64,000 bases of DNA. Origin: Saprospiraceae bacterium (GTDB lineage Bacteria > Bacteroidota > Bacteroidia > Chitinophagales > Saprospiraceae). The notes under the pieces are model-generated. The model had not been told where the DNA came from, did not search any database, and saw nothing but the letters and a program-made list of their open reading frames with translations. Where the stretch lies: assembly GCA_020631235.1 (NCBI GenBank), contig JAHDHQ010000012.1:1-64000 (forward strand). Reading direction: 5' to 3'. Position numbers and translations under genes: made by a program. Below are positions 1-10,014 of this stretch, in pieces. Position 1 is the stretch's first letter, and each line of letters opens with the position of its first letter.

Positions 1-102
1 AGAAAAGAAACCGGCCAATGGAAATATGCCATTTACCAGTTTCTATTTATGTTGGTTCTCGCGTATGGTTTTGCTTTTCTTGCTTATCAATTATTAAGTT
101 AA
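1..102 (+). CDS. feoB: Ferrous iron transport protein B, C-terminal end (partial)
   Basis: The first 33 codons form an open frame that enters from the left edge and stops with TAA at 100-102. The residues include RKETGQWKYAIYQF followed by a hydrophobic helix rich in L, A, Y and F. This matches the typical end of FeoB, where a basic/ETG-W-K stretch precedes the last transmembrane helix. FeoB is the GTP-dependent inner-membrane Fe(II) transporter. Only the tail is visible, so the G domain and Gate motifs cannot be checked. The gene converges on the giant surface protein and the two stop codons overlap by 4 nt (99-102). I am fairly sure of the family and cannot judge whether the gene is intact. 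Confidence 0.7.
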   Translation, partial: RKETGQWKYAIYQFLFMLVLAYGFAFLAYQLLS

Positions 103-3100
103 CGAATGATCGTAAAATCCCCTACTCTTTTCTTGCCATCCCAAAATATCTTATACACATATACACCACTGACAGCATCTCTGCCATTATACAATCCTTT
201 CCATCCTAATGAAGGATCATTCGACATAAAGTGGGTATTTATAAACATCAGCTCTCCCCAGCGATCATAGATTTCCATGGTCTCTATAAGTTGGGGACCA
301 TCTGAAGTTTGTGGAAAAAAGGTGTCATTTGGTTCACCCGCATTTGTAGAAATCACATTGGGTAGATAAATATCCGTTGTTGCTTCGTAAACACTGATGA
401 TTAATGTAGTGGTATCTTGGCAACCAAATTGATCGGTCAAAGTGATCTCATACGATTGGTCATTTTGTATATCCTCTAAAGAAAATTCAAGACATTCATT
501 GCAAGCATTGGCTAAGCTAGGGTTCCATTCGATGGTCAGAATATTATCCGGATCAACATTGGTTATTAACTGAATAAATACATCACTTCCCACTTCAATT
601 TCCCAATTAATGCTTGGATTCTCAATATAAATTGAATCTGGATTTGTTAAACTAATTAAAGTATCATGCATACAACCAACAGCATCCGTGACGTTCACTA
701 AATAATCTCCAGAAGATAATCCATTGAAGATTCCTGTTTGATTAGATGCACCATTTAAAGTGTAGGTAAATGGTTGGGTGCCGCCGCTATTTACTTGTAC
801 ATCGATACTTCCATTGCTCTCATTGTAACAAAGTGGATTAGTAGAGGTAGACAAAAAGTTTTGTGGAATATTGGTATTAATGCTTAAATAAACGCTATCA
901 ATATTTTCACAGCCATTTTCCTCATTTACTATACTTAAGTAATACCACCCTTCTCCTTCGACATTGGGATTTAAACTACTTTCCCCATCTATTATTTGTC
1001 CAGTTTGTGTGGTCCAATGTAGCACAAAGTGATTACCCACTTCATCAGTAAAACCCTGTAATTCAGTATTAACTTCACCACAATCAAGGCTTATATCTTC
1101 TCCAGCATTCGCCTCAGGTGTTGCAATGTTTGAAACCACTGTTATGGTGTCAACATTTACACAACCATTTAGAGTATCTATTAATTGAAGTAGATAGGTT
1201 CCAGGATCATTTGTCGAATAACTATTACCTGTTTCGTTGGTTAATTCTTCTCCATTTTCATTTAGCCACTGATACAAAATACTTGTTCCTTCTTGCGAAT
1301 TGGAAGCATCCAAGACCACAAAATCAACTAAACAAGTTAAAGTATCCGGTGTTTCAATGTCTATTAAAGGGTATTCCACCTGACTACCTATAAAAATATC
1401 ATCTGTTTGTTCACAACCTGTAATGGTATCCAATGCTATTAGGGTAATATCCATAGAATCTGACACTTCAATACTACTCGAGTAAATGGTATCATTTCCA
1501 ATAATCCAGATATATTCCACGTTTTGTTCGGTCATGCCATTGGACAGATTAACCACATCCACTACACAATCTATAACATTATCTGGATCAGCTAAAATAA
1601 TGGCTGTTGGTTCGTTTATGAGGTCTTCAACGAGCACTGCATCAGAATCAATGCAATCTTGAATGAGATCGGTCACAACTAATGTATATATACCCGGCAA
1701 GCTCGTTGAAAATTCAGGTTCATTGGAAACTACATTTCCATTTTCATCGATCCATTCAAAACTATATTCACTGCCTGTAGATGTACTGGTTCCGCCTAAA
1801 TTAGCTGTATCATTATTACAATCTATGCTTTGATTTTCACCTGCATCTGCATTAGCAGTGCAATCACAATTAGGAGGATCTACCATCAGTAAACTCATGC
1901 AACCAGTATTGCTGTCTTCCACAAAAATAGTTACCGATTGATTTATATCCACGGACTCAATTACGTAAAAACCAACTGATTGATTAAGTATACTGTTATT
2001 TAAATCTGTACTTATCAAATCTGCATTAGTTTCTATAAACACAGAATAACTAAGCATATCCGCCGAACAATCTATATCATCAATTAAGATAAATGGATCA
2101 TCATTGACAGATATACTGATTTCAGTACTATCAATGCAATCAAATGCAGAACTCACCGTAACACCAAAAGTACCCTCACCGACAGTAATACTTTCCCCTG
2201 AATCTCCTGTAGACCAGCTGTACGTTTGATAGGGTCCATTAACTGTCAAATCACTTAATTCGTCAAAACAAAGCTCCGTCTCACCCAAAATATCAACATT
2301 AGGATTTGGATAAACTTCAATAATTATTTCATCAGTACCACTACAAATTCCTGATGCATCAGTCACTGTAAGATTATAAGTCCCAGCTTGTACAACATCT
2401 AAAAATTGGCTAGTCGAACCATCATTCCACAGATATTGAGCAAAACCTGAGCCCGCATTCAAGGTAATCATTTCGCCTTCACAAAATCCTGGTCCTCCAG
2501 TAATAATGGGCATTAAACTGTCGTCAATACTGATTACAATATTTGTGCTTCCAGTGCACCCAAAAGCATCAGTAACTGTAACACTATAAATTCCAGCCTC
2601 AGTAACCTGAATAGTTTCAGTTGTGCTACCACCTTGATCGTCCCACTGATAACTACTATAGCTACCATTAAGCCCCAATTCGGAAAATCCACCTGTACAA
2701 AAAGAAGTTGACCCTGTCATGCTTGGCATTGGTAATTCACGAACCACCACTTCTATTAAACTTGTTCCAGTGCAACCATTTGCATCTGTTACAGTCAAAC
2801 TATAAATGCCGGCATCAGTCACACTAATTGTTTGAGAAATATCTGAAGTGCTCCACATATAACTAGTCCAACTGCCGGCATCTAAGATGGTACTCTCTCC
2901 TATACACAGATCAGTATCTCCTGCGATACTTACGTCTACCCCTTCGACAACTTCTAGTGTCACTTGATCTTCCGTCGAACAATTATTGCTATCATACACT
3001 GTAACACTATAATTACCAGCCTGATTTACTGTTAAACTATTTCCAAAACTTCCATCTGACCATTCGTAGCTCACAAATCCATCCCCTGCTTCTAGTTCGG

Positions 3101-6100
3101 TAGTGGCACCATCACATATCGTTAGTTCACCAGTTATATCTACTTCTGGGCTAGTTGTTTCAATAACTACAATCATGCTTGCACCTGTGCACCCAGAAAC
3201 ATCACTCACCGTCACAGAGTAGTTACCTGCTCCTACACTAATAGTTGAGGTAGTGCTGCCCTCTGACCAGAGGTAACTATCAAAATTACTGCCAGCATCC
3301 AACACAGTCACATCTCCCTCACAAATCAATAAATCACCATTTATGGTAGGTTCTAAACCATCTTCTAAGCTCACATCAACTGATGTTTCTCCAGTGCATC
3401 CAAATTCGTCTGTTACTGTCACACTATAATTTCCAGCTGTGCCTGTTTGGAAAGTAGGAAAGGTAGAACCATCACTCCACACATATTCATTAAATGTTTC
3501 TGATAAACCTAAAATAGTAAACCCTCCTAAGCAAAAAGCAGTTGATCCACTTATGATTGGACTTGGGTTATTAAACTCATTTACTTGAATAAATGTAGAA
3601 CCCGTACAACCTGTATCATCTGTGACAGTAACCGAATAAACACCACCCAAATTCACAAAAATAGTTTGCGTCATTTCACCTGTGCTCCATAAATAATCAT
3701 CCCAATTGCCTGGATCTAATTCTGTAAGACCTCCTTCGCAGATAAAATCATCGCCTGAGATATCTACTTGTAAATCTTCACCAATGACAACAAGCACTTC
3801 ATCTGTCGAGCTACATCCATTATTATCGGTAACAGTTACAGCATATGTACCTGGCAGGTTTACCACAATTTGAGCATTTCCGAGTCCATTAGACCAAACC
3901 TGGTCATCGAATGTATCATCTAGATACAAAACTGTATTACCGCCAAAACAAATTTCTAGATCCCCTAAAATATTCACTTCTGGCTCTGGATATTCGAAAA
4001 CTTCTACTTCAGATGAACCTTGGCATCCTCCACTATCTGTTACGGTTACGCTATACACACCTGCACCAACATCCAAAGTGGATTGATTGCCCCCGTTTGA
4101 CCAGATATACGAACTAAAGCCGTCACCTACATCCAAAGTAGTCATTTCGCCTGGACAAACTTGAAAATCACCTGTAATGGTGGGTGATAGCACATCATCA
4201 ACAATAACATTTACGGCTGCTTCTTTCATACAACCATCCACATCTGTAACTGTAACAGAATAATTTCCTGGTGTATTAACTGTGATTGTACTTGTCATAT
4301 CTCCTGTGCTCCAGACATGGTTTCCACTGGCATCAGTAGATAATACGGTAGAACTACCAGTACAAAAACTTAGGCTTCCTAAGATTGATATTTCCGGCTT
4401 AGGTATACCTTCACACTCACACACCATTCCATTGCAATCAATAATGCCTGTATCAAATTCTGTGCAAGGATCTCCATCATCACAAGCACTTGAAGCAGGA
4501 GCAGCCACGTTGTAAATTTTGGTAACAGTTATTGGTCCATTACCACATGGATCGGTATACGTCCAGCTTCTCACAACGGTGCCGCCATCACAATCTGTAG
4601 CATCTATATCGTCTGTATATCCAACAAACTCGTTTGGCGAACAATTATCTGTTGCTTCTAAATCTTCGTCGACAGGAATATCATCAATACAATTCACATC
4701 TTCTGTAGCCGCAGGGACTGAAACCCATGTAGGGTTTTCATTATCAGTTAAACTTACAGTAATAGAGTGACTAAGAGGTACTCCACATTCAGTGGTTATT
4801 TCCCAAGTAATGATCTTTTCATCACCACAATTTTCAAGGCTGCCATTTTCAACAGGAGCAACTAATCCATCGACTAAACATACACCAACCACTTCTCCAT
4901 TGGAGAAATTTAACATGTCATAAGTGGGCTCCACGAAATCTTCTGCACATTGAATAGTAATATCAGCGGGCAAGGTAGATGTCCAAATTGGATCTTCTAT
5001 TTCCACGGTAATGATTTGGATATCTTGAATGGTATTGTCACATTCATCAGTGGCTGACCAAGTTCGTTCAATTTGTAGATCGCAAGGACCATTATCGATC
5101 CATACCTCTCCTAGATAGTTAATAGCTATATCTGCATCTGCACTGCAATTATCTGTTGCGCTGGCAGTTTCTGCAGAAGGAATATTACTACAATTAACTG
5201 TTATGTCTGAAGGTACTGTTATCACCGGCATTTCTGTATCTGGTAAAATATTTACTGGTGTAGAGATGGTTTCTACATTGCCACAATCATCTTCTGCCGT
5301 CCAGCTATAATTGACCGTATATCCATTACAAATATCAACCACAGGATTATCCATACTACTTGTTATAGTAACATTTCCACAGTCATCAGTAGCCGTAAGT
5401 GTTTCAATAGGAGGAAGCGACATTGAACAATCAATATCTGCTAAAGGGCTTGGTGGGTTATCAAAAACGGGAGGACCTGCATCTCCGAGCACATTAAACA
5501 TAATGGAAACTGTCTCAACATTTCCACACTCATCTTCGGCCATCCACTCATAGGTAACTGGATATCCATTACAAATATCTTCGGTGAATATTTGATTGGT
5601 TGAAATAGTTACTGTGCCACAATCGTCGGTCGCTGTCAGTATTTCTTGCATAGGTAATACTTCTCCACATAATACATCAGGAATAGCCGTTGGTGTCGCA
5701 TCAAAAACGGGTGAACCTGCATCACCCAGCACATTAAACATAATGGAAACAGTCTCAACATTTCCGCACTCATCTTCGGCCATCCATTCATAGGTTACTG
5801 GATATCCATTACAAATATCTTCGGTGAATATTTGATTGGTTGTGACAGTAACTGTACCACAATCATCAGTCGCTGTCAGTGTTTCTTGCATAGGTAATGC
5901 CTCGCCACATATTACATCAGGAACATCAGTTGGTGTAGTATCAAATATGGGCGGTCCACTATCACCTAATACATTGAATATGACAGAAACTGTTTCTATA
6001 TTTCCACACTCATCTTCTGCCATCCATTCGTAAGTGACCGGATAACCATTACAAATATCTTCGGTAAATATTTGATTGGTTGTGATGGTAACTGTACCAC

Positions 6101-8258
6101 AATCATCGGTTGCTGTCAGTGTTTCTTGTACAGGTAATGCTTCTCCACATAATATATCAAGAATTGGCGATGGATTTGAATCAAAAATAGGAGCTGCAAC
6201 ATCTGGCGCGACATTGAACATGATACTAAGCACATCACTATTCCCACAGTCGTCTTCAATTAGCCATTCGTGTGTCACTGTATAACCATCACAGAAATCT
6301 TCGGTAAAATCCACCGTTGGCGTTATGGTAACATCCCCACAATTATCACTTCCTGTAAGCACTTCTTGGCTAGGTAAAGGATCGCTACATGCTATATCAC
6401 TAAGAGCCGTTGGTAGGGCATCAAAAAAAGGATTGGTTGTGTCTACAATAGTAATCGTTTGAGTTTGAGTGCTTAGTACATTACCGCAGTCATCAGTTGC
6501 ATCCCAGGTTCGGACCAATACATCCCCACAGTTTTCCGGAGGATCATCTCCAGAGATTACAGGACTTATGGGACCGCCCATTAGTTGGCAAGGAGATGTC
6601 TCAATATTATCATAATTTAAATCTAAAGCGTCGGGGATAGGATCTCCACATTCTATGTCTAATACAGCCGTTGGCAGTGGTTCTATCCAATCAGGTATGG
6701 AAAGAGGTGGAATTATAATGTCCAATGTTTCGCTAGTCGTATTATCACAATCATCAGTTATGGTGTACTCAAAAGTAATCGTTCCTCCATCACAAATGGT
6801 CGGTGTTGTAAGGCTTATTTCGACAGGTACTATAATGCCATCCTCTAAGCAATTATCAGTATAACTTGCATTTTCAGGACTAAAATTATCCAACCAATCT
6901 TGATAACAAGAAGGTGTAGGTGACATAGGAAGTGTAATGACAGGTGGTTCAGCGTCAAGCACATCAAGTGTAAGTTCTTCCGCTTCACAACAATGATTAT
7001 CAAAATCACAATCCAAATCTGCATATACATCACCTATCATAGGATCGGAGGCAGTCCCACTAGTTAAGTAATTGTAACTAACAAAAGTATAAGTCCCACA
7101 GCCTGCAGGTGTAAATAGTATATCACCAGTAACAGAACCCGTTTCTATTATAGTCCCGTCATCACCTACAATAATATATACTTCAGTATATTCTGGATCA
7201 TCATAGTAATCACTAATTGTAATGGTAATCTCTTCTCCTGGGCAAGCAGGATCAGGTGTTGCAGTAATTACGCCTGCTTCAGCATCACAACAATCCTCTA
7301 CATCTATCGTATAGGTTCCCGAAATATCTCCTCCACAAGAAATATCAACCGTAACTGTATAATCAGTATCCTCGGTAGGGCAAACGGTTATACTTTGTGT
7401 TGTTTCACCAGTGTCCCATAAATATCCGTCACATCCATCCCCTGCATCTAAAGTATAACAAGTTCCAGGACAATCCGGACCTAAAGCAGCTTCAGGTATT
7501 TGTACTCCGGCAGCAGTAATAACAATGGGAAAATCCAAGGTATAATTACAATTAGCGCCGCTATCCCAACCACCTGACTCACCATCTTCAGTGAGGAAAA
7601 AAGTGACCGTTTCACTAAAATCTCCTGCTTGATCCGGACAAAATGCTAATTCAAATTCAAAGGTAGGACAATCCTCTTCACAATTTATTCCATAATTGTC
7701 CGATGGGTCCGTACAATCCGTTAATTCAGAGGTGCCACCAAATAAAAACCAATCACAAAACCCCCAAAAATCATCATATGCAGATAAATCATCCACTCCA
7801 CATTCATCATAAAAGTATCCATCAGTATAGGTGTTTCCCGAACATATCCCCGTCACAGAGTTGTAGAATTCCCAGCCTACACCTGGAGCAACAGCTGAAG
7901 CTGCAGACCACCCACCACTAGCTGAAAACGAAACACCATGAATCCATGATACTGAACTTCCCTGATCCCAAGTAAACGCCAATTCCAGATCAAAAGTAAT
8001 TTCTCCACATCCTGTAGCTTCCAATTCTATCTCTGTTCCAGTAGCTGTAGAACCACCACTTGTGTTTCCAATGTCTGATACCCCTTCAATTATATTTGCA
8101 TTGGACACATTACTTACTGTAGCCGTTACATCACAAATATGACATCCAGGCGGTCCTGGACATTGACCATATAAAGGTGCTGATAAAAAACAAAAAACAA
8201 AAAGTACAGGTAGGTATAACAGCTTAATGGCTGAGGAAGATCCATCTAGTTTTCTCAT
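99..8258 (-). CDS. Giant repeat-rich T9SS surface protein with gliding-motility-type C-terminal domain
   Basis: This 2719-residue protein has a signal peptide (hydrophobic core at about residues 12-30, cleavage near LYG-Q). It is built of Ig/PKD/HYR-like modules with many D, N, G and paired cysteines. About residues 609-1009 are five consecutive modules of 80 residues, three of them nearly identical. About 1286-2053 are eleven modules of roughly 70 residues ending in a YSVTVTD-x-x-GC signature. Four PKD-like modules and one SprB-type repeat (from about residue 2466) follow. The end (about 2620-2719) has the EIYDRWGE...W-G-YNG...G-VYVYKI pattern of the CHU_C / T9SS type B sorting domain. It is therefore expected to be exported by T9SS and held at the surface, as an adhesin or gliding-related filament. 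The ligand is unknown. No enzymatic domain was recognised. It starts with ATG and has about 200 nt of upstream non-coding sequence. Confidence 0.9.
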   Translation of the reverse strand: MRKLDGSSSAIKLLYLPVLFVFCFLSAPLYGQCPGPPGCHICDVTATVSNVSNANIIEGVSDIGNTSGGSTATGTEIELEATGCGEITFDLELAFTWDQGSSVSWIHGVSFSASGGWSAASAVAPGVGWEFYNSVTGICSGNTYTDGYFYDECGVDDLSAYDDFWGFCDWFLFGGTSELTDCTDPSDNYGINCEEDCPTFEFELAFCPDQAGDFSETVTFFLTEDGESGGWDSGANCNYTLDFPIVITAAGVQIPEAALGPDCPGTCYTLDAGDGCDGYLWDTGETTQSITVCPTEDTDYTVTVDISCGGDISGTYTIDVEDCCDAEAGVITATPDPACPGEEITITISDYYDDPEYTEVYIIVGDDGTIIETGSVTGDILFTPAGCGTYTFVSYNYLTSGTASDPMIGDVYADLDCDFDNHCCEAEELTLDVLDAEPPVITLPMSPTPSCYQDWLDNFSPENASYTDNCLEDGIIVPVEISLTTPTICDGGTITFEYTITDDCDNTTSETLDIIIPPLSIPDWIEPLPTAVLDIECGDPIPDALDLNYDNIETSPCQLMGGPISPVISGDDPPENCGDVLVRTWDATDDCGNVLSTQTQTITIVDTTNPFFDALPTALSDIACSDPLPSQEVLTGSDNCGDVTITPTVDFTEDFCDGYTVTHEWLIEDDCGNSDVLSIMFNVAPDVAAPIFDSNPSPILDILCGEALPVQETLTATDDCGTVTITTNQIFTEDICNGYPVTYEWMAEDECGNIETVSVIFNVLGDSGPPIFDTTPTDVPDVICGEALPMQETLTATDDCGTVTVTTNQIFTEDICNGYPVTYEWMAEDECGNVETVSIMFNVLGDAGSPVFDATPTAIPDVLCGEVLPMQEILTATDDCGTVTISTNQIFTEDICNGYPVTYEWMAEDECGNVETVSIMFNVLGDAGPPVFDNPPSPLADIDCSMSLPPIETLTATDDCGNVTITSSMDNPVVDICNGYTVNYSWTAEDDCGNVETISTPVNILPDTEMPVITVPSDITVNCSNIPSAETASATDNCSADADIAINYLGEVWIDNGPCDLQIERTWSATDECDNTIQDIQIITVEIEDPIWTSTLPADITIQCAEDFVEPTYDMLNFSNGEVVGVCLVDGLVAPVENGSLENCGDEKIITWEITTECGVPLSHSITVSLTDNENPTWVSVPAATEDVNCIDDIPVDEDLEATDNCSPNEFVGYTDDIDATDCDGGTVVRSWTYTDPCGNGPITVTKIYNVAAPASSACDDGDPCTEFDTGIIDCNGMVCECEGIPKPEISILGSLSFCTGSSTVLSTDASGNHVWSTGDMTSTITVNTPGNYSVTVTDVDGCMKEAAVNVIVDDVLSPTITGDFQVCPGEMTTLDVGDGFSSYIWSNGGNQSTLDVGAGVYSVTVTDSGGCQGSSEVEVFEYPEPEVNILGDLEICFGGNTVLYLDDTFDDQVWSNGLGNAQIVVNLPGTYAVTVTDNNGCSSTDEVLVVIGEDLQVDISGDDFICEGGLTELDPGNWDDYLWSTGEMTQTIFVNLGGVYSVTVTDDTGCTGSTFIQVNEFNNPSPIISGSTAFCLGGFTILGLSETFNEYVWSDGSTFPTFQTGTAGNYSVTVTDEFGCTGETSVDVSLEDGLEPTINGDLLICEGDVTVLDAGSNFDSYLWSEGSTTSTISVGAGNYSVTVSDVSGCTGASMIVVIETTSPEVDITGELTICDGATTELEAGDGFVSYEWSDGSFGNSLTVNQAGNYSVTVYDSNNCSTEDQVTLEVVEGVDVSIAGDTDLCIGESTILDAGSWTSYMWSTSDISQTISVTDAGIYSLTVTDANGCTGTSLIEVVVRELPMPSMTGSTSFCTGGFSELGLNGSYSSYQWDDQGGSTTETIQVTEAGIYSVTVTDAFGCTGSTNIVISIDDSLMPIITGGPGFCEGEMITLNAGSGFAQYLWNDGSTSQFLDVVQAGTYNLTVTDASGICSGTDEIIIEVYPNPNVDILGETELCFDELSDLTVNGPYQTYSWSTGDSGESITVGEGTFGVTVSSAFDCIDSTEISISVNDDPFILIDDIDCSADMLSYSVFIETNADLISTDLNNSILNQSVGFYVIESVDINQSVTIFVEDSNTGCMSLLMVDPPNCDCTANADAGENQSIDCNNDTANLGGTSTSTGSEYSFEWIDENGNVVSNEPEFSTSLPGIYTLVVTDLIQDCIDSDAVLVEDLINEPTAIILADPDNVIDCVVDVVNLSNGMTEQNVEYIWIIGNDTIYSSSIEVSDSMDITLIALDTITGCEQTDDIFIGSQVEYPLIDIETPDTLTCLVDFVVLDASNSQEGTSILYQWLNENGEELTNETGNSYSTNDPGTYLLQLIDTLNGCVNVDTITVVSNIATPEANAGEDISLDCGEVNTELQGFTDEVGNHFVLHWTTQTGQIIDGESSLNPNVEGEGWYYLSIVNEENGCENIDSVYLSINTNIPQNFLSTSTNPLCYNESNGSIDVQVNSGGTQPFTYTLNGASNQTGIFNGLSSGDYLVNVTDAVGCMHDTLISLTNPDSIYIENPSINWEIEVGSDVFIQLITNVDPDNILTIEWNPSLANACNECLEFSLEDIQNDQSYEITLTDQFGCQDTTTLIISVYEATTDIYLPNVISTNAGEPNDTFFPQTSDGPQLIETMEIYDRWGELMFINTHFMSNDPSLGWKGLYNGRDAVSGVYVYKIFWDGKKRVGDFTIIR
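2100..4401 (-). repeat. Eleven Ig-like modules of about 70 residues
   Basis: Eleven units each follow the same plan: I-x-G-x-x-x-(F/I)C-x-G near the start, then a (Y/H)-x-WS-G segment, then YSVTVTD and a GC pair. Unlike the 80-residue array they are well diverged from one another, so this array is older. The paired cysteines in each unit could form disulfides outside the cell. Confidence 0.8.
5232..6432 (-). repeat. Five tandem 240-bp coding repeats (80-residue modules)
   Basis: Within the giant gene, five successive 240-bp units encode modules with the frame C-G-E-LP-ETLTATDDCG, then FTEDICNGYPVTYEW, then EDECGN-ETVS. The three central units differ at only scattered positions, also at DNA level: phrases such as ttcggtgaatatttgattgg recur exactly 240 nt apart. 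The outer units are more diverged. This suggests recent unit duplication and a locus prone to copy-number change. Confidence 0.85.
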
Positions 8259-8421
8259 AGCATTATTTTCTCATCGGTGCTTAAAAGTCCAATTAGAAAT
8301 TGATCATCAGATTGATTACAAGTGCAAAAGCACAGAAAACTAGTGATTTATTTTAAATTATTAGTATTTAACAAAACAATTTTTACTCTTTTAACGTTTA
8401 AACGAAATTTTTAAACTAAAA

Positions 8422-8447
8422 AAGGGTCTCAGAAATATGAGACCCTT
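8422..8447 (-). terminator. Intrinsic terminator after the FG-GAP gene
   Basis: A perfect 10-bp stem (AAGGGTCTCA / TGAGACCCTT) closes a 6-nt loop. Read on the minus strand it is followed by a T run, and it lies 25 nt past the stop codon of the minus-strand gene at 8473. It separates that gene from the giant surface protein, which therefore should have its own promoter in 8259-8420. I saw no clear consensus promoter there. Confidence 0.85.
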
Positions 8448-8472
8448 CGGTTTGTATTTTGTTGACTTTATC

Positions 8473-9933
8473 CTATTTCTTTACAAACGGCAAATTGTAT
8501 ACATCGCTATCTGTAACTATTCTTATAAAGTATTGCCCTGTGGCTAAATCATCCATATTAAAAGCATGGGCTCCATTCCATGCTTGAGCGCTAAATTGCT
8601 TCACTAAACGACCTTCAGTGGAGAGTACTGAAATGGGATAATGGTTGTCCTCATCAAAAACTACATTAATAACTGAAGAAGTCACTGTAGGGAATAAACT
8701 CACAGGTAATTCTTCGAGAGCCTCTTCAGTGGAAGATACCATCGCTAAATTTTCCACGAAATAAGTATTCGTACGATCATCTTCATCTACAACATCCCCT
8801 GCTAGACTATAAAATAAATCCATGTCTCCATCTCCATCTAAATCGCCAGCTGTATTTAAAATAAACTGATCCAAGGTATCTGGATTAAATGCTAAGTTTT
8901 CAATTTCAGTCCATAAACTAAAGTTTGTTCCAGAATTTTCAGCGTACATAAATTTGGACCCATAATCTGAATCATAGCTATTAGCTACAATAATTCCATC
9001 AAGATCTCCATCCAAATCGAAATCGGCCATATCTAAACTTGCAAAATAATATACCGCTTCCTCAAAACCTTCTGGTGCCAATAGCCTTTTAAACCCGTTA
9101 GGGTTTATGACCACATCAGCCAGTTCTAAATTAGTATCATCGCCTATATTTTCGTAATACAAAACATTAAAGAAATATTCGTAATTCACTTCTTCATATT
9201 GACCACCTAATACTAACACATCTAAATCTCCATCATCATCAAAATCAACCACCGTCAATTCTCGACTTAAATGATTTTCAGTGTTTAGGCTTGTTTTTTC
9301 GTAGTCGCCAAACATAGGTTCAGCAGCTGTCCCTATATTTTCAAAATAAAGCAAACTTCCTTCGTACTGGCCACTTTGATAACTATAACTTAATCCATAT
9401 CCTAAAAGATCAGAATCTCCATCTGCATCCATATCTGCAATCTCCCAGATAATACCATATTCTTCCATAAAAACGTCTCCCGACAAGCCAAAAGCTCCAA
9501 GCATAGGCCTTAAAAAATCAGGGTTTTCAGCATCTCCGATATTCTCCTGGTAGCCAAATTCAAGGCTGTAAGCTCCCCCACCATAATCAGCAGCCAGTCC
9601 TAAAATATCCAAATCTCCATCTTGATCTACATCACCCAGTTCTGGAATTAAAATCCCATTGAATTCCACATCATACATGGGTACAGGATCTGCAAAACTT
9701 TGGGCATTCAATTGGTTGCTTAGCATTAATGTAGCTACTAAGCTGGCGCCCAAACACTTTCTTAATTGCTTGGTACCAATCGCTATAGATATATCAAGCC
9801 ATAATGCTTTAATTTTTGTTTTGATGGTATTTATTTCATCTCTTGTCAAAATACCAGCATGCTTTCTCAAGCTAATGGCATAAAATCGCAGTTTTTGCAA
9901 ATTGGATTTTATAGAATATTTGTTCAATTTCAT
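8473..9933 (-). CDS. FG-GAP/VCBS repeat protein with T9SS type A sorting domain
   Basis: The protein has 486 residues. Residues 1-58 form an unusually long, lysine- and arginine-rich N-terminal region before a signal-peptide core (about 61-77, ending LNAQ). The mature part carries at least five D-x-D-x-D-G-D-x-D calcium-binding loops typical of FG-GAP/VCBS beta-propellers. The last 75 residues (FPTVTSSVINVVF, then GRLVKQF, then MDDLATGQYFIRI) are a type A T9SS sorting domain. The predicted fate is export across both membranes and surface anchoring. Its ligand is unknown. An intrinsic terminator follows the gene. The ATG start is the only one that keeps the long N-region; a start nearer the signal core would need a non-ATG codon or a different frame. 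Confidence 0.82.
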   Translation of the reverse strand: MKLNKYSIKSNLQKLRFYAISLRKHAGILTRDEINTIKTKIKALWLDISIAIGTKQLRKCLGASLVATLMLSNQLNAQSFADPVPMYDVEFNGILIPELGDVDQDGDLDILGLAADYGGGAYSLEFGYQENIGDAENPDFLRPMLGAFGLSGDVFMEEYGIIWEIADMDADGDSDLLGYGLSYSYQSGQYEGSLLYFENIGTAAEPMFGDYEKTSLNTENHLSRELTVVDFDDDGDLDVLVLGGQYEEVNYEYFFNVLYYENIGDDTNLELADVVINPNGFKRLLAPEGFEEAVYYFASLDMADFDLDGDLDGIIVANSYDSDYGSKFMYAENSGTNFSLWTEIENLAFNPDTLDQFILNTAGDLDGDGDMDLFYSLAGDVVDEDDRTNTYFVENLAMVSSTEEALEELPVSLFPTVTSSVINVVFDEDNHYPISVLSTEGRLVKQFSAQAWNGAHAFNMDDLATGQYFIRIVTDSDVYNLPFVKK

Positions 9934-10014
9934 AAAAATTATTTACTTGATTAACAATGATAACTGTAAGGATATATACTATAAATATATAATATAATCT
10001 TCCTTTATTAAAGG

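Noticed and set aside
5596-6285. Three plus-strand reading frames of 65-69 codons spaced exactly 240 nt apart
   Set aside because: They are shadows of the tandem repeats of the giant minus-strand gene. Their translations are low-complexity S/V/T and have no start signals.
2100-6432. Regular repeats that could suggest a CRISPR array
   Set aside because: Units of 210-240 bp encode protein modules in frame with a long gene. There are no short identical repeats with unique spacers and no cas genes.
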